Positions 36,684 to 45,207 of a DNA stretch of 52,639 bases are shown here, one piece after another. Under the pieces are notes generated by a model. It was not told the origin of the DNA, ran no database searches, and worked only from the letters and a program-made list of their open reading frames with translations. The stretch's first letter is position 1. Each line of letters opens with the position of its first letter. Source of the DNA: Bacteroidales bacterium (lineage in GTDB: Bacteria > Bacteroidota > Bacteroidia > Bacteroidales > P3); assembly GCA_028708845.1 (NCBI GenBank), contig JAQVXZ010000017.1, positions 1 to 52,639 of the forward strand, in the 5' to 3' direction. The position numbers were made by a program, and so were the translations under genes.

Positions 36684-39533
36684 ATGAAAAGTAGAATTTT
36701 CTTAGTAATAGCATTGTGTTTATCAATAGCTACTACAGGATTTGCTCAAATGGGATTAGGAGCTTCAAAGAAAGCTATCAACCTAAATGAGGAAATAAAA
36801 TTAGATGGTAAAGTACGTACCGGCACACTTGCTAACGGACTTACATATTATGTTAGAGCAAATAACAAACCAGAAAACAGAGCTGAGTTTCAAATTGCAA
36901 TTAATGCAGGATCAGTTCTTGAAGAACCAAATGAAGTAGGTTTAGCGCATTTCGCAGAACATATGAACTTCAATGGTAGCAAACAATTCCCTGGTAACAC
37001 AATGATTGACGAACTTGAAAAGAAAGGTATAGTTTTCGGTCGTCAAATCAACGCTTACACAGGTTTCGACCAAACAGTTTACACCTTAACTCTTCCAACA
37101 GACGATAAAGCTCTATTTGATATGGGCTTAAAGATTCTTGATGGTTGGGCTTTTGGAGCGTTAATGACTGGAGAAGAAATTGACAAAGAAAGAGGCGTTA
37201 TTATTGAAGAATGGCGTATGAGCCAAGGTGGTGCTGAACGTTTAAGAGCTAAAACATGGGCAACTATGTTACAAGGTTCTAAATATGCAGAGCGTCTTCC
37301 TATTGGAACACTTGATCGTCTTGAAAACTTTGAATATTCAGATATTAGAGGATTTTACAAGAAATGGTATCGTCCAGATAATATGGCGGTAATAGTTGTT
37401 GGTGATTTTGATGCTGATGAAATGGAAAATAAAATAATTGACTTTTTCACAATGACAGATGCACCTTGCAGCCCAACCGTACGTCCAACATACACTATCC
37501 CTGCAAACAAAGAACCACTTGTATGTGTTGCAACAGATAAAGAAGCAACAGGAACAACACTAACATTCCTTTACAAACACCCAAGCAAAGACATCAAAAC
37601 TATTGGTGACTTCCGTGAACAAAAATTAGTTTATGGTCTATTTGATGAAATGATTTCAGACCGTTTAAGAGAACTAGCAGATAAGAAAGATGCACCATTT
37701 ATTAATGTATATGCAGGTTATGGTAGTTTCTTAGCACGTCCAGTTGATGCTTACCAAGGATATGTTACAGCAAAAGAAGGAAAAGCATTACAAGCATTAG
37801 AGGCAGCTATGATGGAAAACCAAAGACTACTTCAACATGGCTTCCTTCAAACAGAACTTGAAAGAGCAAAAGATGCTCTACTAACAAGATATGACAAAGC
37901 AGCAAAAGAAGAATCTAAATCAGAAAGTGGCAATATAGCAGCAAGCTTAGTTGATTACTTCCTTGACCAAGAGCCAATGCCAGGTGCTAGAATTGAAAAT
38001 AAATATGCAAAGGACTTAATGGATGGAATTACATTAGAAGAAGTAAATGCACTTATATCTAAATGGATAACTGATGATAACTTTGTCCTTACTCTTCAAA
38101 TGCCAGAAACAAAAGGCGTGAAAATACCAACAGAAAAAGACTTGTTAAATGTTGTTGCTAAGGTAAAGAAATCAAAAACTAAACCTTGGGTTGATAATGT
38201 TAAGACAGAACCTTTCTTAATAAAAGAACCAAAGGCAGGAAAGATTACTAAGACAGTTAAGAATGAGAAATTCGATTTCACAGAATATACCCTTTCTAAT
38301 GGAGCAACAGTTATTCTTAAACCTACAACCTACAAAAACGATGAGATACTATTAGCTGCAACAAGCCCTGGTGGATCATCTCTATATGAAGACAATGAAA
38401 TGGTAAACGTAATGTTTGCATCAAATATCATTGACGGAAGTGGTATTGGTAATTATGACAATGCACAACTTATGAAATTCTTAAAAGGAAAAACCGTTGG
38501 TCTTTCTCCTGCAATAGGTGAATTAGAAGAAACCATATCAGGAAGTTCATCACCACAAGACTTTGAAACATTTCTACAATACTTATATATGTATTTTGAA
38601 GCTCCAAGAAAAGACAAAGAAGTCTTAGATAAAACCATATCACAACTAACAACACAAATCAATATGTATAAGAACATGCCAGAGTTTGCATTCCAAGAAG
38701 GATGGATGAAGGCAATGTATCCTACAGACAAACGTCAAATCATTCTACCAACAGAAGCTCAACTAAAACAAATGAACATAGACAAGATGTATAAAATCTT
38801 CCGTGAACGTTTCTCTGATGCATCTGACTTTACTTTCACATTCGTTGGAAACATCGATGAAGCAGTAGTTCTACCATTAATTGAAAAATATATTGGAGGA
38901 ATGCCAGCAAAAGGAAAGAAAGAAGAGTGGAAAGATCGTAGCAAACAATTTGCTAAAGGAGTAGTAAATAAAGATATTTACAAAGGTGAAGCAAACAAAG
39001 GTCTAATGGCAATTGTATCTACAAAACCATTTACTTGGAACGATAAAGACAGAGTCGGAATGAGAATGTTGAATAATGTTTGTTCTATTAAACTAACAGA
39101 AACAATTCGTGAAGAAATGGGAGGAACCTATTCACCATCATTCCAATTAGATTATGATAAATATCCAAAAGCAGAAGCTTCATGGATGTGCTACTACACT
39201 TGTGACCCAACAACAGTAGATAAATTAACAGAAGCTACATTCCAAGTATTTGATAAAATCATAGAAGAAGGACCAACAGACGAAGATATAGCAAAGGTTA
39301 AAGAACAACTAGTAAAAGGTCGTCAAACACAAATGGAAAACAATGGTTATTGGTCATCAACAATCAACGGATCTCGTTGGTATGGTTATGAAATACAAAC
39401 TCTTGAAGAATATTCACAATCAGTTAATGCAATAACAAAAGCTGACCTTCAAGACCTAGCTAAGAAATATCTTGGACATCAAGAATATGTAAGAGCTAGC
39501 TTGAAACCAGAATCAATGAAACCAGCAAAATAA
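36684..39533 (+). CDS. Exported M16-family zinc peptidase (first copy)
   Basis: A 949-residue peptidase with a signal peptide (about residues 1-22, ending TTGFAQ). Two M16 halves lie in one chain. The first has the inverted zinc motif HFAEH (H89, E92, H93) and the third ligand E169, the same spacing as pitrilysin. The second half begins near residue 530 (FTEYTLSNGATVILKPTTYKNDEI) and lacks the motif, as expected. It degrades peptides or small proteins in the periplasm. The start at 36684 is chosen because it opens the signal peptide; in-frame sequence upstream overlaps the XRE gene. A close paralogue follows. Confidence 0.9.
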   Translation: MKSRIFLVIALCLSIATTGFAQMGLGASKKAINLNEEIKLDGKVRTGTLANGLTYYVRANNKPENRAEFQIAINAGSVLEEPNEVGLAHFAEHMNFNGSKQFPGNTMIDELEKKGIVFGRQINAYTGFDQTVYTLTLPTDDKALFDMGLKILDGWAFGALMTGEEIDKERGVIIEEWRMSQGGAERLRAKTWATMLQGSKYAERLPIGTLDRLENFEYSDIRGFYKKWYRPDNMAVIVVGDFDADEMENKIIDFFTMTDAPCSPTVRPTYTIPANKEPLVCVATDKEATGTTLTFLYKHPSKDIKTIGDFREQKLVYGLFDEMISDRLRELADKKDAPFINVYAGYGSFLARPVDAYQGYVTAKEGKALQALEAAMMENQRLLQHGFLQTELERAKDALLTRYDKAAKEESKSESGNIAASLVDYFLDQEPMPGARIENKYAKDLMDGITLEEVNALISKWITDDNFVLTLQMPETKGVKIPTEKDLLNVVAKVKKSKTKPWVDNVKTEPFLIKEPKAGKITKTVKNEKFDFTEYTLSNGATVILKPTTYKNDEILLAATSPGGSSLYEDNEMVNVMFASNIIDGSGIGNYDNAQLMKFLKGKTVGLSPAIGELEETISGSSSPQDFETFLQYLYMYFEAPRKDKEVLDKTISQLTTQINMYKNMPEFAFQEGWMKAMYPTDKRQIILPTEAQLKQMNIDKMYKIFRERFSDASDFTFTFVGNIDEAVVLPLIEKYIGGMPAKGKKEEWKDRSKQFAKGVVNKDIYKGEANKGLMAIVSTKPFTWNDKDRVGMRMLNNVCSIKLTETIREEMGGTYSPSFQLDYDKYPKAEASWMCYYTCDPTTVDKLTEATFQVFDKIIEEGPTDEDIAKVKEQLVKGRQTQMENNGYWSSTINGSRWYGYEIQTLEEYSQSVNAITKADLQDLAKKYLGHQEYVRASLKPESMKPAK

Positions 39534-39563
39534 GAGAAATATATTAATGATAATTTTCTTTTT

Positions 39564-39599
39564 AGAGGTAATCCCAATTACGGGGTTACCTCTTTTTTT
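39564..39599 (+). terminator. Terminator of the first M16 gene
   Basis: AGAGGTAATCCC (39564-39575) pairs with GGGGTTACCTCT (one G-U), followed by a T-run. The stem is nearly the same as that behind the second M16 gene. Confidence 0.85.
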
Positions 39600-39608
39600 C
39601 AATATAAA

Positions 39609-39640
39609 TTTGCTTTCCAAGAAAATTGTTTCTACTTTTG
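39609..39640 (+). promoter_or_regulatory. Promoter of the second M16 gene
   Basis: TTTG (39609-39612), 20-base spacer, TACTTTTG (39633-39640). It lies 71 bases before the start codon and directly after the terminator of the first copy. Confidence 0.75.
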
Positions 39641-39711
39641 CTTTCTTAAATGATAAGATGAAATTTTATTATCAAATTATTACAAATAAATATTTACCAA
39701 AAAACAAAACA

Positions 39712-42564
39712 ATGAAAAGTAGATTATTCTTAGTAATAGCACTGTGTTTATCAGTTATTACTAGTGGTTATTCTCAAGTAGGTAAAGCTGCTTCAAAGAA
39801 AGCTCTTAACTTAAATGAGGAAATTAAATTAGACGGTACAGTTCGTTATGGCAAATTAAAGAACGGACTTACATATTACGTTAAAGCAAATAGGAAACCA
39901 GAAAACAGAGCTGAGTTTTATATTGCAGTTAATGCAGGTTCTGTTCTTGAAACTCCAGACCAAGTAGGCTTAGCTCACTTTACTGAACATATGGGATTCA
40001 ACGGAACTAAACAGTTTCCAGGAAATTCTCTAATAGATAATTTGGAAAAAGAAGGTATAGTATTTGGTCGTGAGATTAATGCATACACAGGCTTCGACCA
40101 AACAGTATATATGGTTACCCTTCCAACCGATAAGCCAGAGCTTTTCGATATGGGACTAAAGATATTAGACGGCTGGGCATTTGGTATGCTTATGACCGAA
40201 ACCGAAATAGATAAAGAGCGAGGAGTAATTATTGAAGAGTGGCGTCTAGGACAAGGAGCTCAAGACCGCTTACGTGCAAAAACATGGCCAACAATGCTAA
40301 AAGGTTCTCTTTATGCAGAACGCCTTCCAATTGGAACATACGAAAACCTAGTAAACTTCAAACCAGAATCAATAAGAGCATTCTACAAGACTTGGTATCG
40401 TCCAGAAAATATGGCTATAATTGTTGTTGGAGACTTCGATGCAGATGAAATGGAACAAAAAGTAATCGATTACTTCCAAATGAATGATGCACCTTCAACA
40501 CCTTTTCACCGCCCTGTGCCAACAATTCCTGGCAATAAAGAACCCCTAATTGCAATAGCAACAGATAAAGAAGCGACAAGTAATTCAGTACAATTCTTCT
40601 ATAAACACCCAAGCAAAGACATTATAACAATAGGTGATTTTCGTGAGCAAGAACTTGTTTCAGGTCTTTTCCAACAAATGATAAATTCTCGTCTTAGTGA
40701 ACTTACAGAGAAAAAAGAATGTCCATTTATGTATGCAGGAGTAGGATATGGTAGCTTTATAGCACGTCCAACCTCAGTTTATATGGGATATCTAGCTGCT
40801 AAAGACGGCAAAACTATGCAGGCACTAGAAACAGTCTTAACAGAAAATCAAAGAGTCCTTCAACACGGATTCCAACAAACAGAATTAGATAGAGCAAAAG
40901 AGTCCCTATTACTTGCTTATGACAGAGCAGCTAAAGAAGAATCAAAAACAGAAAGCTCACGTTTGGCAGCTAGCTATGTTGATAACTTCCTTGAAAACAC
41001 CCCTCAGCCAGGAGCAAGAATAGAAAACAAATACGCTAAGGAACTAATGGATGATATCACCCTAGAAGAAATTAATGCTTTAGCAAGTAAATGGATAACT
41101 GACGAAAACTTTGTAGTTAATATCACCATGCCAGAAAAGGCAGGCGTAAAGGTGCCAACAGAAAAAGACGTATTAAAATTAGTTGAAAAGGTTACAAAAT
41201 CAAAAACTAAACCTTATATAGATAATGTTAAGACAGAGCCTTTCTTATCTAAAGAACCAAAGGGAGGGAAGGTTAAATCAAGAGTTGACAACAAAGAATT
41301 TGATTACACAACCCTTGTTCTTTCCAATGGAGCAACTGTAATACTTAAACCTACAACTTTCAAAAACGATGAAATACAGCTAAATGCATGGTCACCTGGT
41401 GGAACATCATTATATCCAGACAATAAAATGATAAATGCAAACTATGCAGCAAATATCATAGACGGAAGTGGAATAGGTAATTACGATCACACAGAACTTA
41501 TGAGATTCTTGAAAGTAAAAACATTTGGAGTTGTGCCATATATCCGTGAACTTGAGGAAGGATTTACAGGAAGCTCATCACCACAAGACTTTGAATATCT
41601 TCTACAATATATTTATATGTTTTTTGAAGCACCAAGAAAAGATAAAAGCGTATTAGATAAGGAAATCTCTAATCTAACAACACAAATTCAAATGCTAAAG
41701 AATATGCCAGAGTTTGACTTCCAAATGCAATTTATGAAAACCATGTATCCAAATGATAAGAGAACAATCTTAATACCATCGGAAGAACAATTGAAGAAAA
41801 TGAATATTGACGAAATGTATAAGATATTCCGTGAACGATTCTCCGATGCATCAGACTTCACCTTCACCTTCGTAGGAAACTTCGCAATTGACACTACCAT
41901 ACAATTAATTGAAAAATACATTGGATCAATTCCATCAAAGGGCGTTAAAGAACAGTGGTTAGACAAGAGTTCAGAGTTTGCAAAAGGAGCAATAGACAAA
42001 ACTGTTTATAAAGGCGAAGCAGAAAAAGGAATGATGGTTCTTGTTACAAACAAACCATTTGATTATAACTCAAAAGAAGCAATGACCACAAAAGTATTAG
42101 GAGATATTCTTGACATTAAACTAACAGAAACCATACGTGAAGAATTAGGCGGAACCTATTCACCAATGTTTAGACTAAGCTTTGAGAAATATCCTAAACC
42201 AGAAATAACATTAATGGCAATGTATGGTTGCGACCCAAATAATATTGAAAAACTAACCACAGCAACATGGCAAGTTATAGACAAAATGATGACAGAAGGG
42301 CCAACAGATATTGACTTAGCAAAGGTTAAAGAACAACTAATCCGTGCAAGAGAAAAAGACTATACTAATAATAATAGATTCTGGGGCAATTTGATTAAAA
42401 ATTCAATTTGGCTTAACGAAGACCTTAAAAATGTAGAGCAGTACAAAGAGGCCGTAAACTCAGTAACCAAAGAAGATGTTCAACAAGTGGCAAAGAAATA
42501 CCTTGAACATAAGGATCATATTAGAATAAGCTTGAAGCCAGCAGCAATGGAAGCAGCTAAATAA
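39712..42564 (+). CDS. Exported M16-family zinc peptidase (second copy)
   Basis: A 950-residue paralogue of the preceding gene, similar along its whole length. The signal peptide is MKSRLFLVIALCLSVITSG. It keeps HFTEH (H89, E92, H93) and the downstream EIDKERGVIIEEWR glutamate, so it should also be active. In-frame sequence upstream to 39547 covers the terminator and promoter, so the start at 39712 is preferred. Differences are concentrated in the second half (for example around residues 590-640), which may mean different substrates. It has its own promoter and terminator. Confidence 0.9.
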   Translation: MKSRLFLVIALCLSVITSGYSQVGKAASKKALNLNEEIKLDGTVRYGKLKNGLTYYVKANRKPENRAEFYIAVNAGSVLETPDQVGLAHFTEHMGFNGTKQFPGNSLIDNLEKEGIVFGREINAYTGFDQTVYMVTLPTDKPELFDMGLKILDGWAFGMLMTETEIDKERGVIIEEWRLGQGAQDRLRAKTWPTMLKGSLYAERLPIGTYENLVNFKPESIRAFYKTWYRPENMAIIVVGDFDADEMEQKVIDYFQMNDAPSTPFHRPVPTIPGNKEPLIAIATDKEATSNSVQFFYKHPSKDIITIGDFREQELVSGLFQQMINSRLSELTEKKECPFMYAGVGYGSFIARPTSVYMGYLAAKDGKTMQALETVLTENQRVLQHGFQQTELDRAKESLLLAYDRAAKEESKTESSRLAASYVDNFLENTPQPGARIENKYAKELMDDITLEEINALASKWITDENFVVNITMPEKAGVKVPTEKDVLKLVEKVTKSKTKPYIDNVKTEPFLSKEPKGGKVKSRVDNKEFDYTTLVLSNGATVILKPTTFKNDEIQLNAWSPGGTSLYPDNKMINANYAANIIDGSGIGNYDHTELMRFLKVKTFGVVPYIRELEEGFTGSSSPQDFEYLLQYIYMFFEAPRKDKSVLDKEISNLTTQIQMLKNMPEFDFQMQFMKTMYPNDKRTILIPSEEQLKKMNIDEMYKIFRERFSDASDFTFTFVGNFAIDTTIQLIEKYIGSIPSKGVKEQWLDKSSEFAKGAIDKTVYKGEAEKGMMVLVTNKPFDYNSKEAMTTKVLGDILDIKLTETIREELGGTYSPMFRLSFEKYPKPEITLMAMYGCDPNNIEKLTTATWQVIDKMMTEGPTDIDLAKVKEQLIRAREKDYTNNNRFWGNLIKNSIWLNEDLKNVEQYKEAVNSVTKEDVQQVAKKYLEHKDHIRISLKPAAMEAAK

Positions 42565-42591
42565 TAGAAAGAAAACTAATAATATTTACCT

Positions 42592-42630
42592 AGAGGTAAT
42601 CCTAACAAATAGGGTTACCTCTTTTTCTTT
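42592..42630 (+). terminator. Terminator of the second M16 gene
   Basis: AGAGGTAATCCT (42592-42603) pairs with AGGGTTACCTCT (42611-42622), followed by a T-rich run. Confidence 0.85.
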
Positions 42631-42637
42631 CAAAACC

Positions 42638-42669
42638 ATTGCTTTATTGTAGAAAAATTCGTATATTTG
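42638..42669 (+). promoter_or_regulatory. Promoter-like sequence without a clear gene
   Basis: ATTG (42638-42641), 20-base spacer, TATATTTG (42662-42669). No ORF of note starts directly downstream; the transcript would run through the repeat arrays at 42745-42909. It could make a small RNA or feed the leader ORF at 42991. Confidence 0.4.
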
Positions 42670-42744
42670 CATAATCAAACAATTAGAGCCAAGCTCCTTA
42701 AAGCAAAAGCTCAAACCCCCTCTTAAATTTCCTTAAAATAAAAA

Positions 42745-42806
42745 GATGCACATCTTTCACCCCGAAAGATGCGCATCATTTGCTATGAAAGATGTACATC
42801 ATTTGC
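42745..42806. repeat. 23-bp-period palindromic repeat and hairpin
   Basis: GATGnnCATC occurs at 42745, 42768 and 42791, exactly 23 bases apart, with centres CA, CG and TA. Copies two and three share 20-base direct repeats differing only at the centre. Copies one and two also form a 14-bp hairpin (one mismatch, loop ACCCC). It lies in the gene-free stretch 42565-42990. Confidence 0.75.
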
Positions 42807-42814
42807 ACCCTAAC

Positions 42815-42909
42815 TCTTCGTTTCAGTAATTTCTTTCTTCATATTAATTTTTTAAAACGAAGATTCAGCAAATTCTTTCTTCGTTTCATTACCGTATATC
42901 TTCGTTTCA
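42815..42909. repeat. 21-bp-period CTTCGTTT array
   Basis: TCTTC-based motifs occur at 42815, 42836, 42878 and 42899, all multiples of 21 bases apart; the phase at about 42857 is filled by an inverted copy (CGAAGA at 42858). Three copies extend to TCTTCGTTTCA. The same motif and period form the 3' end of the primase-like gene at 665-712. Confidence 0.75.
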
Positions 42910-42941
42910 TTCTCTTTTCTTAAAAATTATTTTCAAATAAG

Positions 42942-42972
42942 CTTGTTTAATTGAAAAATGTTTTTAACTTTG
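42942..42972 (+). promoter_or_regulatory. Promoter of leader cassette 0
   Basis: CTTG (42942-42945), 19-base spacer, TAACTTTG (42965-42972). The leader ORF starts 18 bases beyond the -7 box. Confidence 0.6.
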
Positions 42973-42990
42973 CCGTGTTAATATTTCATT

Positions 42991-43137
42991 ATGAGAGATT
43001 TTTTACAAGCAAAACAACCTCTAAACGCAGAGAATAAACTTCCAACATGTATGTATTTATGTATGTATGTATGTATGTATGTATGTATGTATGTATGGGA
43101 TATTCTATTTATGCAAAAACAAATTTGTAATACTTAG
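42991..43137 (+). CDS. Short leader ORF with ATGT repeat (cassette 0)
   Basis: A 48-codon ORF, opening MRDFLQAKQ, unrelated at its start to the three other leader ORFs. It then enters the ATGT repeat (read as MYVC units) and exits in the second frame (WDILFMQKQICNT), stopping at TAG 43135-43137, inside the left arm of the hairpin. A consensus promoter directly upstream supports transcription. The next gene is the T9SS cargo gene at 43288. It could be a leader peptide or a fortuitous ORF in a regulatory RNA. Confidence 0.4.
   Translation: MRDFLQAKQPLNAENKLPTCMYLCMYVCMYVCMYVWDILFMQKQICNT
43047..43097. repeat. ATGT microsatellite (cassette 0)
   Basis: About 12 units of ATGT with one interruption (a TT at 43057-43058 in place of a regular unit). 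All three frames through it are open, because a 4-base unit read in triplets always gives the cycle Met-Tyr-Val-Cys. Confidence 0.9.
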
Positions 43138-43208
43138 GTTTTCAGAAAGACAATAATTCACATAAGCCTCTTTTCTGAAAACCTAAAATCAACAAATAAA
43201 TAAGAGGC
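43134..43208 (+). ncRNA. Structured 5' leader RNA (cassette 0)
   Basis: TTAGGTTTTCAGAAA (43134-43148) pairs perfectly with TTTCTGAAAACCTAA (43172-43186). Bases GCCTCTT in the loop (43166-43172) can pair with AAGAGGC (43202-43208), giving a possible pseudoknot or alternative stem. Compared with cassette B, the three substitutions (43189, 43192, 43197) all fall in the unpaired linker. There is no T-tract, so it is not a standard terminator. Confidence 0.55.
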
Positions 43209-43242
43209 ATAATTTTAAATTTAATATAATTAATTTAATACT

Positions 43243-43272
43243 ATTAGGGGTTAATTTAACTTAGCCCCTAAT
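43243..43272 (+). promoter_or_regulatory. Hairpin just before the cargo gene start
   Basis: ATTAGGGG (43243-43250) pairs with CCCCTAAT (43265-43272), ending 15 bases before the ATG of the cargo gene. The position would affect ribosome access. It is not present in the other cassettes. Confidence 0.5.
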
Positions 43273-43287
43273 TTAAATACAAAAGCT

Positions 43288-44760
43288 ATGAAAAAAAGAT
43301 TATTATTTATTCTATTGTCAATATTTGTAAGTATTTGTGTCAATTCACAGACCTTTAACGATCTTTATAGAAATGATTATTACAAGATAAAAGGTATCGC
43401 GAACCAAAGAAATAATATATTAGATGTCTTTAAAAATTACGATGCATACGAGTTATTTATTACTTCTTTCGGTTATCCTTCAGATACTGTCAATTGTTTT
43501 TTGATTGATGATGCTTTAGAAGTAATGAAGAAATATGAATTTTGCAATAGTTTTATTCAACCAGACTTTTGTATTTTAAACAATAAAATATATAGTTTTA
43601 GGGGAGATTATGTTTGGGATAACTATTACTATATAGATAACCTTTGGTTGCTAATGTATGATAGCATTGAAGATAGAGTTCATAAAGATACTATAATGAG
43701 ATTTGATGATGATACTCTAAAGTGGACAGAACTGAAGACATGGCTTCTTTCGGATAGAAATATATTAGTTTCTCTTGAAAGTTATCCGAAATTAGAAGGA
43801 GAGTCTATTGCAACAAAGCTAATAAAGATAGACACTATGGGTAATGTATTAAACACAAAAATATTCTATCATAAATGTCTAACTATTGATTTTGGAGAAA
43901 TGCCAAATCATTATATGTATGCCATTAATGGTTCAACAATGGGTTGGCAACCAATGCAAGAACATTGTGCAGTTTACTATCTCAACAAAGAGACCTTAGA
44001 AATAGAAGATAGTATAAAAGGATATGATATATCTCAGCTAACCCCAGTAAACGACTCTCTCTTTGTTTTTACTTTTTATGGAGGATCAGGTTATTCAGCC
44101 TTTGACTCCATATCTGTATTTAACCTAATGAATATAAACACCAAGAGAAGTACTCCTGTGCAGACAAGAAAACCAGGAGCCGCAGGACAACCTCCTTTTT
44201 TCTCTACATATTCTGACTATTCACTTATAGACTTTAGAACAACAGATTCAATATATGCTGCATATATTGTAAGGAATAGTTTTTTAGATTATAATGATGC
44301 CAATATCGAATTTACTAATTTTAATATCAATGGAGATACAAACTTCACATATAAGATAGATTATAACAATGGAATCTTTAAGCAGATACAAGGAGTAAAA
44401 GCAACAAAAGATGGAGGAGTTATCATTGCACTTTATTCTGATGATAATGATGCTTGGTTAATTAAATTTAAGCCCGAAGGTTTGATATCTTTAACCGATA
44501 TTAAAACAGGAGACAAGGAAACAATAAAAGTTTATCCAAACCCAGCAAGAGATTTTATTAATATTGACATTGAGTGTTCAAACTTCAAGCAAAGTGATAT
44601 TGAGTTATTTGATATGCAAGGTAAATTAGTTAAGAAAGCTAAGCTTAAATCAAAGCAAGGAAACAGGGTTGATGTTTCTAATCTAAATGCAGGAGCATAT
44701 ACTTATAATGTATCTCTTAATGGGAAAACTATTAGTGGAAAGATTATAGTTGGGAAGTAA
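43288..44760 (+). CDS. T9SS type A cargo protein (copy A)
   Basis: A 490-residue secreted protein. The signal peptide is residues 1-20 (ending CVNSQ). The body of about 390 residues is beta-rich with no family I can name; its end has a propeller-like unit (KATKDGGVIIALYSDDNDAWLIKFKPEG). The C-terminal about 80 residues are a type A sorting domain (IKVYPNPARDFINIDIE ... LNAGAYTYNVSLNGKTISGKIIVGK). It should be exported by the SprA-dependent system. Its sorting domain is nearly the same as that of the genes at 45208 and 48342, while the body has diverged. It lies downstream of leader cassette 0. Confidence 0.85.
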   Translation: MKKRLLFILLSIFVSICVNSQTFNDLYRNDYYKIKGIANQRNNILDVFKNYDAYELFITSFGYPSDTVNCFLIDDALEVMKKYEFCNSFIQPDFCILNNKIYSFRGDYVWDNYYYIDNLWLLMYDSIEDRVHKDTIMRFDDDTLKWTELKTWLLSDRNILVSLESYPKLEGESIATKLIKIDTMGNVLNTKIFYHKCLTIDFGEMPNHYMYAINGSTMGWQPMQEHCAVYYLNKETLEIEDSIKGYDISQLTPVNDSLFVFTFYGGSGYSAFDSISVFNLMNINTKRSTPVQTRKPGAAGQPPFFSTYSDYSLIDFRTTDSIYAAYIVRNSFLDYNDANIEFTNFNINGDTNFTYKIDYNNGIFKQIQGVKATKDGGVIIALYSDDNDAWLIKFKPEGLISLTDIKTGDKETIKVYPNPARDFINIDIECSNFKQSDIELFDMQGKLVKKAKLKSKQGNRVDVSNLNAGAYTYNVSLNGKTISGKIIVGK

Positions 44761-44807
44761 AGAGGTATATGTTTGTGAACTAAAAAGATAAAATATTTTA
44801 TATTTAA

Positions 44808-44838
44808 TTTGTTTAATAATAATAAAGCTATATATTTG
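44808..44838 (+). promoter_or_regulatory. Promoter of leader cassette A
   Basis: TTTG (44808-44811), 19-base spacer, TATATTTG (44831-44838): a full consensus match. The leader ORF starts 22 bases beyond the -7 box. Confidence 0.8.
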
Positions 44839-44860
44839 CACTAGATATTGAACATGAATC

Positions 44861-45100
44861 ATGATTAAATTATTACATATAGTATTTTCAAAACCTAATA
44901 ACCTTCTTATGTTATTAGCATTATGTTCAAGTTTAAATCTATTACTCTTGCTCTATACTTATCTAAATACGATTAATAGTATGTATGTATGTATGTATGT
45001 ATGTATGTATGTATGTATGTATGTATGTATGTATGTATGTATGTATGTATGTATGTATGTATGTATGGGATATTCTATTTATGCAAAAACAAATTTGTAA
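44861..45100 (+). CDS. Short hydrophobic leader ORF with ATGT repeat (cassette A)
   Basis: A 79-codon ORF: a hydrophobic N-terminus (MIKLLHIVFSKPNNLL, then Leu-rich to about residue 35), seven MYVC units from the microsatellite, and the end MGYSIYAKTNL. The stop lies 3 bases before the long hairpin. The same ORF with a different repeat number is found in cassettes B and C. Substitutions between copies are mostly amino-acid changing but keep hydrophobicity, so coding is plausible, not proven. A small membrane peptide, a leader peptide or a type I toxin-like peptide are the options. Confidence 0.5.
   Translation: MIKLLHIVFSKPNNLLMLLALCSSLNLLLLLYTYLNTINSMYVCMYVCMYVCMYVCMYVCMYVCMYVCMGYSIYAKTNL
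44981..45067. repeat. ATGT microsatellite (cassette A)
   Basis: An uninterrupted 87 bases of ATGT (21.75 units), the longest of the four. 87 is a multiple of 3, so the ORF leaves the repeat in the MGYSI frame. Confidence 0.95.
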
Positions 45101-45103
45101 TAC

Positions 45104-45178
45104 TTAGGTTTTCAGAAAGCTTCTAATTCATAAGCCTTTTTCTGAGAACTTATAACCGATTATCTTTACAATAGGCTT
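45104..45178 (+). ncRNA. Structured 5' leader RNA (cassette A)
   Basis: TAGGTTTTCAGAAA (45105-45118) pairs with TTTCTGAGAACTTA (45139-45152) over 14 bp. Compared with cassette 0 the right arm has two changes, both turning Watson-Crick pairs into G-U pairs, so the stem is kept. Loop bases AAGCCT (45132-45137) can pair with AGGCTT (45173-45178), 30 bases before the cargo gene. Confidence 0.55.
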
Positions 45179-45207
45179 CATTAAATTTATAATTAAACAG
45201 ATTGATT

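Noticed and set aside
39547-39711. N-terminal extension of the second M16 peptidase
   Set aside because: It would cover the preceding terminator and the promoter at 39609-39640, and would put 55 residues before a good signal peptide.
43134-43186. Leader hairpins as ordinary Rho-independent terminators
   Set aside because: The stems are AT-rich and not followed by a T-run (AAAATCAAC), unlike the clear terminators elsewhere in the window.
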